Positions 43,892 through 52,094 of a DNA stretch of 64,000 nucleotides are shown piece by piece. This DNA comes from an uncultured Bradyrhizobium sp. Its GTDB lineage: Bacteria; Pseudomonadota; Alphaproteobacteria; Rhizobiales; Xanthobacteraceae. The notes under the pieces are model-generated. The model did not search any database and was not told the DNA's origin. It saw nothing but the letters and a program-made list of their open reading frames with translations. The position numbers were made by a program, and so were the translations under genes. Each line of letters begins with the position of its first letter. Within the stretch, counting starts at the first letter, position 1. Where the stretch lies: assembly GCF_936943645.1 (NCBI RefSeq), contig NZ_CAKZJO010000084.1, positions 62,001 through 126,000 of the forward strand, given 5' to 3'.

Positions 43892-45610
43892 ATGTCGTTC
43901 CTGTCTCTCAAGGGTCTGTGCAAGGCCTACGGCACCGGCGCCGAGCGGACCAGCGTGCTCTCCGACGTCAATCTCGAGGTCGCCGAAGGCGAGTTCATAG
44001 CCATCGTGGGCTTCTCGGGAAGCGGCAAGACGACGCTGATCTCGACCATCGCAGGGCTCGTACAGCCCGACTCCGGTGAGATCACGCTCAAGGGCGAGCC
44101 GGTGCGTGGACCAGGTCCGGACCGTGGAGTCGTGTTCCAGTCCTACTCCCTAATGCCCTGGCTCACCGTGCGCGGCAATGTGGCGCTCGCGGTCGACCAG
44201 GTCTTCGCTCGCGAGAGCAGGGCCGAACGCTCGGCGCGGGTCGATCGCTACATCGCCATGGTCGGGCTTTCGCACGCTGCAACGCGCCTGCCTGCCGAGT
44301 TGTCCGGTGGCATGCGGCAGCGGGTCGCCGTTGCTCGCGCGCTCGCAACCAGTCCGGAGATCCTCCTGCTCGATGAGCCGTTGTCCGCGCTCGATGCATT
44401 GACCCGCGCCAAGCTGCAGGACGAGATCGTCGACATCTGGTCGCGCGACAAGCGCACCGTGGTGCTCATCACCAACGACGTCGACGAGGCGATCCTGCTT
44501 GCCGACCGGATCATCCCGCTGCTGCCGGGCCCGGACGCGACCCTGGGCCAGGAGTTCAGGGTCGATATTCCGCGACCGCGCGACCGTGCGTCGGTCAACG
44601 AGGACCCGGCGTTCAAGCGGCTGCGCCAAGCCGTCACCAGCTATCTTCTGGACGTTGTCAACGAGCGCGCCTCGCGGTCGGACGGCGAAGTACGTCAGCT
44701 GCCGAACGTTGTGCCGATTACCCAGACCGAGAGGCCGCCGGCAGCCTATCGAGAGAAGGCGGCGTCCACCTCCTTCAATCTCGATCGCTATCTCGAATTC
44801 TCTCAACTATCGAAGGTCTACCCGACGCCTACCGGACCGCTGACCGTGGTCGATAATTTCGATCTCAAGGTGCGCAAGGGCGAGTTCATCTCGGTGATCG
44901 GCCACTCCGGCTGCGGCAAGTCGACGGTGTTGTCGATGACCGCGGGCCTGAACGACGTCTCCTTGGGCGGCATCATTCTCGATGGTCGCGAGGTCACCAC
45001 GGCCGGCCCCGACCGGGCCGTCGTGTTCCAGGCTCCCTCGCTGTTTCCGTGGCTCACGGCCCGGGAGAATGTTGCGCTGGGCGTCGATCGTGTCTATCCG
45101 CACGCCACGCGGCGGCAGCGCGACGAGATCGTCGACTATTACCTCGAGCGCGTCGGTCTCGCCGATTCCTTCGACAAGCCAGCCGCGGCGATGTCGAACG
45201 GCATGCGCCAGCGCGTCGGAATCGCGCGTGCCTTCGCGTTGTCCCCGAAGCTGCTGCTGCTGGACGAACCCTTCGGAATGCTCGACAGCCTCACCCGCTG
45301 GGACCTCCAGGAAGTGCTGATGGAAGTCTGGAAGCGCACGCAGGTAACGGCCATGTGCGTGACCCACGATGTCGACGAAGCGATCCTGCTTGCCGATCGC
45401 GTGGTGATGATGACAAACGGGCCCAATGCTCGGATCGGCCACATCATGGAGGTCGACATTTCCCGGCCCCGCACGCGCAAGACCCTGCTCGAGCATCCGG
45501 ACTACTACCGCTACCGCCGTGAGCTGCTCGATTTCCTCGAGGCGTATGAGCATGGGGCCGCACCGAAGGCGCCGGCGGTGACCTCGGCAGCGAATCCTGA
45601 GGCGGCGTGA
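43892..45610 (+). CDS. nrtC: Nitrate ABC transporter ATPase NrtC with two nucleotide-binding domains
   Basis: A 572-residue protein of two complete ABC ATPase domains in tandem. Domain 1 (~1-250): GFSGSGKTT, LSGGMRQRV, LLLDEPLSALD. Domain 2 (~295-560): GHSGCGKST, MSNGMRQRV, LLLDEPFGMLD. The second signature has Asn where Gly is usual. Cyanobacterial NrtC instead carries a solute-binding C-terminal domain, so this is a different architecture: both ATPases in one chain. The linker (~255-290) is Pro/Arg-rich. Confidence 0.93.
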   Translation: MSFLSLKGLCKAYGTGAERTSVLSDVNLEVAEGEFIAIVGFSGSGKTTLISTIAGLVQPDSGEITLKGEPVRGPGPDRGVVFQSYSLMPWLTVRGNVALAVDQVFARESRAERSARVDRYIAMVGLSHAATRLPAELSGGMRQRVAVARALATSPEILLLDEPLSALDALTRAKLQDEIVDIWSRDKRTVVLITNDVDEAILLADRIIPLLPGPDATLGQEFRVDIPRPRDRASVNEDPAFKRLRQAVTSYLLDVVNERASRSDGEVRQLPNVVPITQTERPPAAYREKAASTSFNLDRYLEFSQLSKVYPTPTGPLTVVDNFDLKVRKGEFISVIGHSGCGKSTVLSMTAGLNDVSLGGIILDGREVTTAGPDRAVVFQAPSLFPWLTARENVALGVDRVYPHATRRQRDEIVDYYLERVGLADSFDKPAAAMSNGMRQRVGIARAFALSPKLLLLDEPFGMLDSLTRWDLQEVLMEVWKRTQVTAMCVTHDVDEAILLADRVVMMTNGPNARIGHIMEVDISRPRTRKTLLEHPDYYRYRRELLDFLEAYEHGAAPKAPAVTSAANPEAA

Positions 45611-45623
45611 TCATGATCCACCA

Positions 45624-45698
45624 CACGCTTAATTAATCGACACCAAGCTCAATCCTTGTGCGTCGCACAAGGATTGAGCGAATCGCAAATTAAGCGTG
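45624..45698. repeat. Large nested perfect palindrome between nrtC and narK
   Basis: The inner part has perfect 15-base arms at 45647-45661 and 45665-45679 around GTC, containing the 15-bp TTGTGC-GTC-GCACAA site. The outer part has perfect 11-base arms, CACGCTTAATT at 45624-45634 and AATTAAGCGTG at 45688-45698; linkers of 12 and 8 bases lie between. It begins 13 bp after the nrtC stop and its centre is 111 bp before the narK -24 GG. It may be an activator site, a terminator after nrtC, or both. Confidence 0.85.
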
Positions 45699-45772
45699 CG
45701 AAAAGCCCTGCGAAAATTTCGGGCGACGCGAATAACGTTCTGAAATCCCTGTATTTCACTCGTGCGCGCAAT

Positions 45773-45788
45773 TGGCACGGAAATTGAA
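45773..45788 (+). promoter_or_regulatory. Sigma-54-like promoter of narK-bjgb-flp-nasC
   Basis: TGGCACG-GAAA-TTGAA: the -24 element is exact; the -12 reads TTGA rather than TTGC. Predicted start is near 45798. Confidence 0.55.
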
Positions 45789-45800
45789 ACGTCTTTGCGC

Positions 45801-45818
45801 GACGCCAACGACGACGTC
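45801..45818 (+). promoter_or_regulatory. ANTAR/NasT-type hexaloop hairpin, narK leader
   Basis: GACGCC-AACGAC-GACGTC: 6-bp stem with one mismatch, hexaloop AACGAC with A1 and G4, about 3 bases after the predicted start. After it, a strong hairpin with a perfect GCCTCC/GGAGGC stem (45876-45881 and 45888-45893, inside CTCG/CGAG) comes before the ribosome site AAGGGA. Confidence 0.65.
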
Positions 45819-45936
45819 CCTCAACATCATCAATCAGCATCGTGATCTCGCCACCGGGGTGAAGCCTCGGAGCACGCCTCCGTGCCTGGAGGCCGAGCCT
45901 GCAACGACGCAGCGGTGAGCCTGGAAGGGATACTCA

Positions 45937-47328
45937 ATGACGAAGAATCCGAATCTGAACTCCACTTGGATTTCAGACTGGCGCCCCGAAGATGAGGCGT
46001 TCTGGACTGCGACTGGCAAGACTATCGCGCGACGCAACCTGATCTGGTCGATCGTGGCCGAGCATATCGGCTTCTCGGTCTGGCTGATCTGGAGCATCGT
46101 CACCACCAAGCTGCCGCAGGCAGGCTTCCACTACACGACGGACCAGCTGTTCCAGCTGATCGCGGTGCCGGGCCTGATCGGCGCCCTGATGCGCTTTCCC
46201 TACACCTTCGCGGTCACGACCTTCGGCGGCCGCAACTGGACCATCTTCAGCGCGGCGATCCTGTTCATCCCGACCTTGTCGCTCGCCTATTTCGTGAGCC
46301 AGCCCGACACCCCGTTCTGGCTGATGCTGCTGGTCGCCGCGACCGCCGGCCTCGGCGGCGGCAATTTCGCCTCCAGCATGACCAACATCTCCTTCTTCTT
46401 TCCGGATCGGATGAAAGGGTGGGCGCTCGGCCTGAATGCAGCCGGCGGCAATATCGGCGTCTCCAGCGTGCAGCTGTTGACCCCGATCCTGATGACGCTC
46501 GCCGTCTTCAACCTGTTCCAGGCCACGCCCGTCGACGGCATCTTCCTGCAGAACGCCGGCCTGATGTGGGTGCTGCCGATCGCGATCGCGGTGTTCGGAG
46601 CGGTGTTCTTCATGAACAACCTGACGACGGCCAAGTCGTCGGTGAAGAACCAGCTTGCGATCGTCAAGCGCAAGCACACCTGGATCATGGCGTATCTCTA
46701 TATCGGCACGTTCGGCTCCTTCATCGGCTATTCCGCGGCGTTTCCGCTGCTGATCAAGACCCAGTTTCCGGCAATGACGATCTCGATCGCGTTCCTGGGG
46801 CCGCTGGTCGGCTCACTGTCGCGTCCGCTTGGCGGCTGGCTTGCCGACAGGATCGGCGGTTCCATCCTGACGTTCTGGAACTTCATCGCGATGGCCGGCG
46901 CCACGGTCGGCGTGCTCTACTTCGTCGGACAGAAGGATTTCATCGGCTTCCTGTCGATGTTCCTGATCCTGTTCGTGACGACGGGCATCGGCAACGGCTC
47001 GACCTACCGCATGATCCCCTCGATCTTCCGCGAGGAGAATCTGTTCAAAGTGCGCGGCAAGGGCGATGCGGCACGCAGCGCCGCATTGAAGACGGCGAGC
47101 ATCGAGAGCGGCGCGGCAGTCGGCTTCATCGGCGCGATCGGCGCCGTCGGCGGCTACCTGATCCCGACCGGTTTCGGCAAGTCGATCGCCTTGACTGGCG
47201 GCCCGCAGCTCGCGCTCGCGATCTATCTCGGCTTCTACGCCTCGTGCCTTGCTCTGACCTGGTGGTTCTATCTGCGTCGCAGCCCGCAGGGCGAGGGCGC
47301 GTCAAGCCTTGCCGAAGCAAGAGTCTAA
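45937..47328 (+). CDS. narK: Nitrate/nitrite transporter NarK (MFS)
   Basis: A 463-residue, 12-helix MFS protein. The nitrate signature regions are visible: GGGNFASSMTNISFFFPD and GLNAAGGNIG in the first half, GIGNGSTYRMIPS in the second, with an arginine in MRFPYTF expected to bind the anion. In Bradyrhizobium this gene product exports nitrite formed by NasC (as known there). AAGGGA 9 bases upstream; the start context TCAATGACGAAG is identical to nrtA's. First gene of the narK-bjgb-flp-nasC operon. Confidence 0.94.
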   Translation: MTKNPNLNSTWISDWRPEDEAFWTATGKTIARRNLIWSIVAEHIGFSVWLIWSIVTTKLPQAGFHYTTDQLFQLIAVPGLIGALMRFPYTFAVTTFGGRNWTIFSAAILFIPTLSLAYFVSQPDTPFWLMLLVAATAGLGGGNFASSMTNISFFFPDRMKGWALGLNAAGGNIGVSSVQLLTPILMTLAVFNLFQATPVDGIFLQNAGLMWVLPIAIAVFGAVFFMNNLTTAKSSVKNQLAIVKRKHTWIMAYLYIGTFGSFIGYSAAFPLLIKTQFPAMTISIAFLGPLVGSLSRPLGGWLADRIGGSILTFWNFIAMAGATVGVLYFVGQKDFIGFLSMFLILFVTTGIGNGSTYRMIPSIFREENLFKVRGKGDAARSAALKTASIESGAAVGFIGAIGAVGGYLIPTGFGKSIALTGGPQLALAIYLGFYASCLALTWWFYLRRSPQGEGASSLAEARV

Positions 47329-47346
47329 AACTTGGTACGAATCTCG

Positions 47347-47370
47347 CTTCTCCCCGTACGCGGGGAGAAG
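47347..47370 (+). promoter_or_regulatory. Hairpin between narK and bjgb
   Basis: CTTCTCCCCG-TACG-CGGGGAGAAG, a 10-bp perfect stem with a tetraloop, 18 bases after the narK stop. The sequence is of a common Bradyrhizobium repeat type. It lies in the 122-bp gap, the largest of this operon, and may attenuate or process the transcript. Confidence 0.65.
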
Positions 47371-47450
47371 ACTCTCTGATGACGTTTGACCCATGAACCT
47401 TGTTCGCAACGGCGCGCACCAAGGCAAACCGAAACAGACAGGAGAACCAC

Positions 47451-47879
47451 ATGACGCCCGAACAGATCACTCTCATCCAGCAGAGCTTCGCCAAGGTCGC
47501 ACCGATATCGGAGCAGGCTGCGGTGCTGTTCTACGACCGACTGTTCGAGGTGGCGCCGTCCGTGCGCGCGATGTTTCCCGAAGACATGACCGAGCAGCGC
47601 AAGAAGTTGATGGGCATGCTCGCCGCCGTCGTCGGCGGCCTCTCGAACCTCGAGACGATTCTTCCCGCGGCCTCCGCGCTCGCCAAGCGTCACGTCGCTT
47701 ACGGCGCAATGGCCGAGCACTATCCCGTGGTCGGTGCGACCCTGCTGTGGACCCTGGAAAAGGGTCTCGGCGAAGCATGGACGCCCGAACTGGCAAAGGC
47801 CTGGACCGACGCCTATGGCGTGCTGTCCGGCTACATGATGTCCGAAGCCTACGGCGCACGGCCGCAGGCGGCTGAATAG
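47451..47879 (+). CDS. bjgb: Single-domain haemoglobin (Bjgb)
   Basis: A 142-residue globin: AVLFYDRLFE with Tyr B10 near position 28, and KRHVAYGAMAEHYPVVG with the proximal His near 81. It is the globin part of a flavohaemoglobin without its reductase domain. In Bradyrhizobium this protein, encoded in the nitrate-assimilation operon, detoxifies NO. GGAGAA 6 bases upstream supports ATG 47451. The gene for the flavin reductase (flp) follows 10 bp later. Confidence 0.93.
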   Translation: MTPEQITLIQQSFAKVAPISEQAAVLFYDRLFEVAPSVRAMFPEDMTEQRKKLMGMLAAVVGGLSNLETILPAASALAKRHVAYGAMAEHYPVVGATLLWTLEKGLGEAWTPELAKAWTDAYGVLSGYMMSEAYGARPQAAE

Positions 47880-47889
47880 GAGATGCCTC

Positions 47890-49107
47890 GTGAGTGAACC
47901 GCTGGTCATCGTCGGTAACGGTATGGCAGCCGCGCGTCTGGTCGACGAACTCGCCAAGACCGCGCTCGGCCGCTACGCGGTCGCCGTCATCGGCGAAGAG
48001 CCGCGGCTCGCTTACAATCGCGTCCTGCTCTCGTCCGTGCTGGCCGGCGAGACCGGCTCGCACGAGATCGAGCTGCGGCCGGCAGATTGGTGGCGCCATC
48101 GCGGCGTCACCGTCCGCTACGGCTATCGCGTCACCGAGATCGACACCGGGCGTCGCGAGCTGAAGATCGAGGGCGAGGAGAGCATGGAGTACTCCAAGCT
48201 CGTGCTCGCCACGGGATCGACGCCGCTGCGGCTCAACGTGCCGGGTGCCGATCTCGCCGGCGTTCACACCTTCCGCGACACCCGCGACGTCGACCTCTTG
48301 CTGACGCTGGCCGCGGCGAAGAAACGCGTCGTCGTCGTTGGCGGCGGCCTGCTCGGACTTGAGGCTGCTTATGGTCTCGCCAAGGCCGGCGCGCCCGTCA
48401 CGCTGCTGCATCTGATGGACCGGCTGATGGAGCGTCAGCTCGACGCGCCCGCGGCCGACCTGCTCAAGACGCTGGTCGAGCGCAAGGGCATCCGCATCCT
48501 GCTCAACGCCTCCACTGCCCGCATCCATGGCGATGGTCACGTCGAGGCCGTCGAGCTGGCGGACGGCAGCCGCATCGAGGCCGATGCGGTGATCTTCGCT
48601 GCCGGCATCAAGCCGAACGTCGCGCTGGCGAAAGAGGCGGGGATCGCTGTCAACCGCGGCGTCGTCGTCAACGACGTGATGCAGACTTCCTCCTCCGACA
48701 TCTTCGCGCTCGGTGAATGCGCCGAGCATCGCGGCACCTGCTATGGCCTGGTCGAGCCTGCCTATGAACAGGCGCGCGCGTTGGCGCGGCATCTGGCCGG
48801 CCGGCCCGCCGCCTATCAGGGCAGTGTGGTCTCGACCAATCTGAAGGTCTCCGGCGTCAGCGTGTTCTCCGCCGGCGACTTCATGGGTGGGGAGGGCAGC
48901 GAGAGTCTCGTCCTCACCGACCGCAGGCGCGGCACCTACAAGAAGCTCGTCATCGCCGACGGCCGGCTCACCGGCGCGGTGCTGATCGGCGATACCGTGG
49001 ATGCGCTCTGGTATCTCGAGCTGATCCGCAATCGCGACAAGGTGGCGGCGATCCGCACCGACATGATGTTCGGCCGCGCGCTTGCGCTGCCTTCGAAAGC
49101 GGCTTGA
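47890..49107 (+). CDS. flp: FAD-dependent NAD(P)H oxidoreductase (Flp)
   Basis: A 405-residue flavoprotein. FAD motif VIVGNGMAAARLVDEL at the start, NAD motif VVVVGGGLLGLEAAYGL near residue 140, late FAD motif DIFALGECAEH. It resembles NirB's N-terminal domain and rubredoxin reductases, and is proposed to pass electrons to NasC and/or Bjgb. Start is GTG 47890 with AGGAG 7 bases upstream, ending 1 bp before nasC. Confidence 0.92.
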   Translation: MSEPLVIVGNGMAAARLVDELAKTALGRYAVAVIGEEPRLAYNRVLLSSVLAGETGSHEIELRPADWWRHRGVTVRYGYRVTEIDTGRRELKIEGEESMEYSKLVLATGSTPLRLNVPGADLAGVHTFRDTRDVDLLLTLAAAKKRVVVVGGGLLGLEAAYGLAKAGAPVTLLHLMDRLMERQLDAPAADLLKTLVERKGIRILLNASTARIHGDGHVEAVELADGSRIEADAVIFAAGIKPNVALAKEAGIAVNRGVVVNDVMQTSSSDIFALGECAEHRGTCYGLVEPAYEQARALARHLAGRPAAYQGSVVSTNLKVSGVSVFSAGDFMGGEGSESLVLTDRRRGTYKKLVIADGRLTGAVLIGDTVDALWYLELIRNRDKVAAIRTDMMFGRALALPSKAA

Positions 49108-49108
49108 T

Positions 49109-51814
49109 ATGACGGCAATCGATCCAAACCTCCGTGCGACCCGAACGACATGCCCCTATTGCGGCGTCGGTTGCGGCGTGCTGGTGACACCCGACGGCAA
49201 GGGCGGGGCTGCGATCGCGGGCGATCCGGATCATCCCGCCAATTTCGGCCGGCTGTGCTCGAAGGGCTCTGCGCTCGGCGAGACCGTTGGCCTCGAAGGC
49301 CGTCTGCTCTATCCGATGATCCGCTGCAAGGGTGTGATGGAGCGGGTCGCCTGGAGCGATGCGCTGGATCATGTCGCTCATCGCATGAAGCATATTGTGG
49401 CCCGCGACGGCGCCGACGCGGTCGCGTTCTATCTCTCCGGCCAGCTCCTCACGGAGGACTATTACGTCGCCAACAAGCTGATGAAGGGCTTTGTCGGTAC
49501 GGCCAACGTCGACACCAATTCGCGGCTCTGCATGTCGTCCTCGGTCGCCGGCCATCGCCGTGCCTTCGGCTCGGATACCGTGCCCGGTTGCTATGAAGAT
49601 CTTGATCAGGCCGATTTGCTGGTCTTCGTCGGCTCCAACGCAGCCTGGTGTCATCCGGTGCTGTTCCAGCGCATGCTGAAGAACAGGCAAGAGCGCGGCG
49701 CGCGCATGATCGTGATCGATCCGCGGCGTACCGACACCGCTGAAGACGTCGACCTTTTCCTCGGCCTCAAGCCGGGCACCGACACCGCGTTGTTCTCCGG
49801 CCTGTTCGTCCATCTCGCCGACAACGGCGCGCTGGACCAGGACTACATCGCGCAGAGCACGTCGGGTTTCGATGACGCGCTGGCACGCGCGCGCAATATC
49901 GCCGGCAGCGTCACTGCGACCGCGCTCGCCACCGGCCTGTCCGAGCAGGACGTCGCCGCCTTCTTCAAGATGTTCCGCGCCACCGAGAAGGTCGTCACGC
50001 TCTATTCGCAGGGCGTCAACCAGTCGGCGCAGGGCACCGACAAGGTCAACGCGATTCTCAACTGCCATCTCGCGACGGGACGCATCGGCAAGCCCGGCGC
50101 CTCTCCGTTTTCGCTCACCGGCCAACCCAATGCGATGGGCGGCCGCGAGGTCGGCGGGCTCGCCAACATGCTGGCCGCGCACATGGGTTTCACGCCGCCG
50201 GACATCGACCGCGTCAGGCGGTTCTGGAAGGCGCCGCGCATCGCCACCCATGAGGGCCTGAAGGCGGTGCAGCTGTTCGAGGCCATCAACCGCGGCGAAG
50301 TGAAAGCGCTGTGGGTGATGGGCACCAACCCCGCGGTGTCGCTGCCCGATGCGGACTTCGTGCGCGAGGCGCTGAAGAAGCTCGAGTTGTTCGTCGTCTC
50401 CGAGAACGTGCTCTCCAACGACACCGTCGAGGCCGGTCCGCATGTGCTGCTGCCCGCGCTCGCCTGGGGCGAGAAATCAGGCACGGTGACCAACTCCGAG
50501 CGCCGCATCTCGCGCCAGCGCTCTTTCCTGCCGGCGCCGGGCGAGGCGCGGCCCGATTGGTGGATCCTGAGCGAGACCGCAAAGCGCCTCGGCTTCGGCG
50601 ACAGCTTCAACTACAAATCCGCCGCCGAGATCTTCCGCGAGCATGCCGCGCTCTCGGCCTTCGAGAATGAGGGCAGCCGCGATTTCGACATCGGCGCGCT
50701 GACCTCACTGTCCGACGAGGGCTTTGATGCCCTGAAGCCGGTGCAGTGGCCGGTGCTCGAAGGCGGGGCGCCCGGCGACCGGTTCTTCGCGAAGGGTGGG
50801 TTCTTCACCAATGACGGCAAAGGCCGCTTCGTCGCGCCGGAGGTGCCATCGCTGCGCAGCGAGACGGGTGCTTCGCGCCCCCTCAGGCTCAACACCGGGC
50901 GCATTCGCGACCAGTGGCACACCATGACGCGCACGGGTCTCAGCCAGCGCCTCGGCGCGCATCTGCCGGAGCCCTTTGTCGAGATCCATCCTGACGACGC
51001 CGGCAAATACGGCATCGTTCATGATGGCTATGCCCGTATCACCACCGATTATGGGCAGTGCATCCTGAAGGCCGTCGTCAGTGGGGGCCAGCAGCGCGGC
51101 GCGCTGTTCGTGCCGATCCACTGGAGCGCGATGAACGCCTCGCACGGTCGCGTCGGCGCGCTGGTGCAGTCGTTCACCGATCCGTTTTCCGGGCAGCCGG
51201 AGTCCAAGGCGACGCCGGCCGCGATCGCACCTTACGAATTCGTCTTCCGCGGCTTTGCGCTGTCGCGCAAGCAGCTCGCACTTCCGCCGAACCTGCTCTG
51301 GACCCGCGTCACCGTCGCCGGCGGCTTCGGCTATCTCTTTGCCGACAATGCGGATCTCTCGCGCTGGCCGGCCTGGCTAGAGACCGTCGCGGGCGAGGAC
51401 GTCGCCGACTATCGCGACTTCGGCGGCGGTGTCTATCGCGCCGCATCTTTCGCAGGCGATCGCATCGAGACCTGCCTGTTTGTCGGTCCCGCGCATGACG
51501 CCGGCGACTGGGAGGTGGTAAAGAGACTGTTCGTTGCCGACCACGTCACCGACGACGAGCGGCGGATGCTGCTGTCAGGTAAATCGAGCGAAGGCGCCGC
51601 GTCGACCGGGCCGATCGTCTGCGCCTGCTTCGGCGTCGGCCGCGGAACCATCTGCGACACCATCGCGGCCGGCGCGCGCACCGCCGCCGAGATCGGCGCC
51701 AAGCTCAAGGCCGGCACCAATTGCGGGTCGTGCATCCCGGAACTGAAGCGGTTGATTGCAACGACGGAGGCAGCGCCTGCGAAGCAGGCGAAGGTCGCGA
51801 GCGCGGTGGGATAG
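49109..51814 (+). CDS. nasC: Assimilatory nitrate reductase catalytic subunit NasC
   Basis: A 901-residue molybdoenzyme. The 4Fe-4S motif is TTCPYCGVGCGVLV with a fourth Cys in RLCSKG; bis-MGD domains follow, with ETGASRPLRLNTGRIRDQWHT near residue 600. The C-terminal ~60 residues are a BFD-like [2Fe-2S] domain (VCACFGVG and NCGSCIPELK), which accepts electrons from a flavin reductase such as Flp. It reduces nitrate to nitrite in the cytoplasm. ATG 49109 comes 1 bp after flp; the frame is open 9 codons further up. No nitrite reductase is in the window. Confidence 0.95.
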   Translation: MTAIDPNLRATRTTCPYCGVGCGVLVTPDGKGGAAIAGDPDHPANFGRLCSKGSALGETVGLEGRLLYPMIRCKGVMERVAWSDALDHVAHRMKHIVARDGADAVAFYLSGQLLTEDYYVANKLMKGFVGTANVDTNSRLCMSSSVAGHRRAFGSDTVPGCYEDLDQADLLVFVGSNAAWCHPVLFQRMLKNRQERGARMIVIDPRRTDTAEDVDLFLGLKPGTDTALFSGLFVHLADNGALDQDYIAQSTSGFDDALARARNIAGSVTATALATGLSEQDVAAFFKMFRATEKVVTLYSQGVNQSAQGTDKVNAILNCHLATGRIGKPGASPFSLTGQPNAMGGREVGGLANMLAAHMGFTPPDIDRVRRFWKAPRIATHEGLKAVQLFEAINRGEVKALWVMGTNPAVSLPDADFVREALKKLELFVVSENVLSNDTVEAGPHVLLPALAWGEKSGTVTNSERRISRQRSFLPAPGEARPDWWILSETAKRLGFGDSFNYKSAAEIFREHAALSAFENEGSRDFDIGALTSLSDEGFDALKPVQWPVLEGGAPGDRFFAKGGFFTNDGKGRFVAPEVPSLRSETGASRPLRLNTGRIRDQWHTMTRTGLSQRLGAHLPEPFVEIHPDDAGKYGIVHDGYARITTDYGQCILKAVVSGGQQRGALFVPIHWSAMNASHGRVGALVQSFTDPFSGQPESKATPAAIAPYEFVFRGFALSRKQLALPPNLLWTRVTVAGGFGYLFADNADLSRWPAWLETVAGEDVADYRDFGGGVYRAASFAGDRIETCLFVGPAHDAGDWEVVKRLFVADHVTDDERRMLLSGKSSEGAASTGPIVCACFGVGRGTICDTIAAGARTAAEIGAKLKAGTNCGSCIPELKRLIATTEAAPAKQAKVASAVG

Positions 51815-51923
51815 AGATCCCACCGTGCCGGCTCACGATAGGGCGAAGCAGAGTAGCCATCCTGTCCAGAGCGCATCCGGAGTTTGGCTTAGGTCGTTTG
51901 AGCCGCGCGATTTCCTCGATTGC

Positions 51924-52052
51924 GCTGCGTCATCCGACGGTTGTGATACATTCTGACGCAGCCGCGCCAACTCCTTGTTTTTCGTTCCTTCTTGCAAGTT
52001 GATGCGTCATCGCTCAACTTAAGCGCGATTTTTTGCAAATCGATTTGACGCA
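51924..52052. promoter_or_regulatory. Two TGCGTCA / TGACGCA inverted pairs upstream of the metallophosphoesterase
   Basis: GCTGCGTCA at 51924-51932 is inverted at 51954-51962 (9 bp exact). A second pair, TGCGTCA at 52003-52009 and TGACGCA at 52046-52052, follows. The stretch is AT-richer than average. Possible operator for the next gene. Confidence 0.4.
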
Positions 52053-52094
52053 AACCCGGATTGCCGGGTGAGCAGCGAGCTATTGGAGATGACG

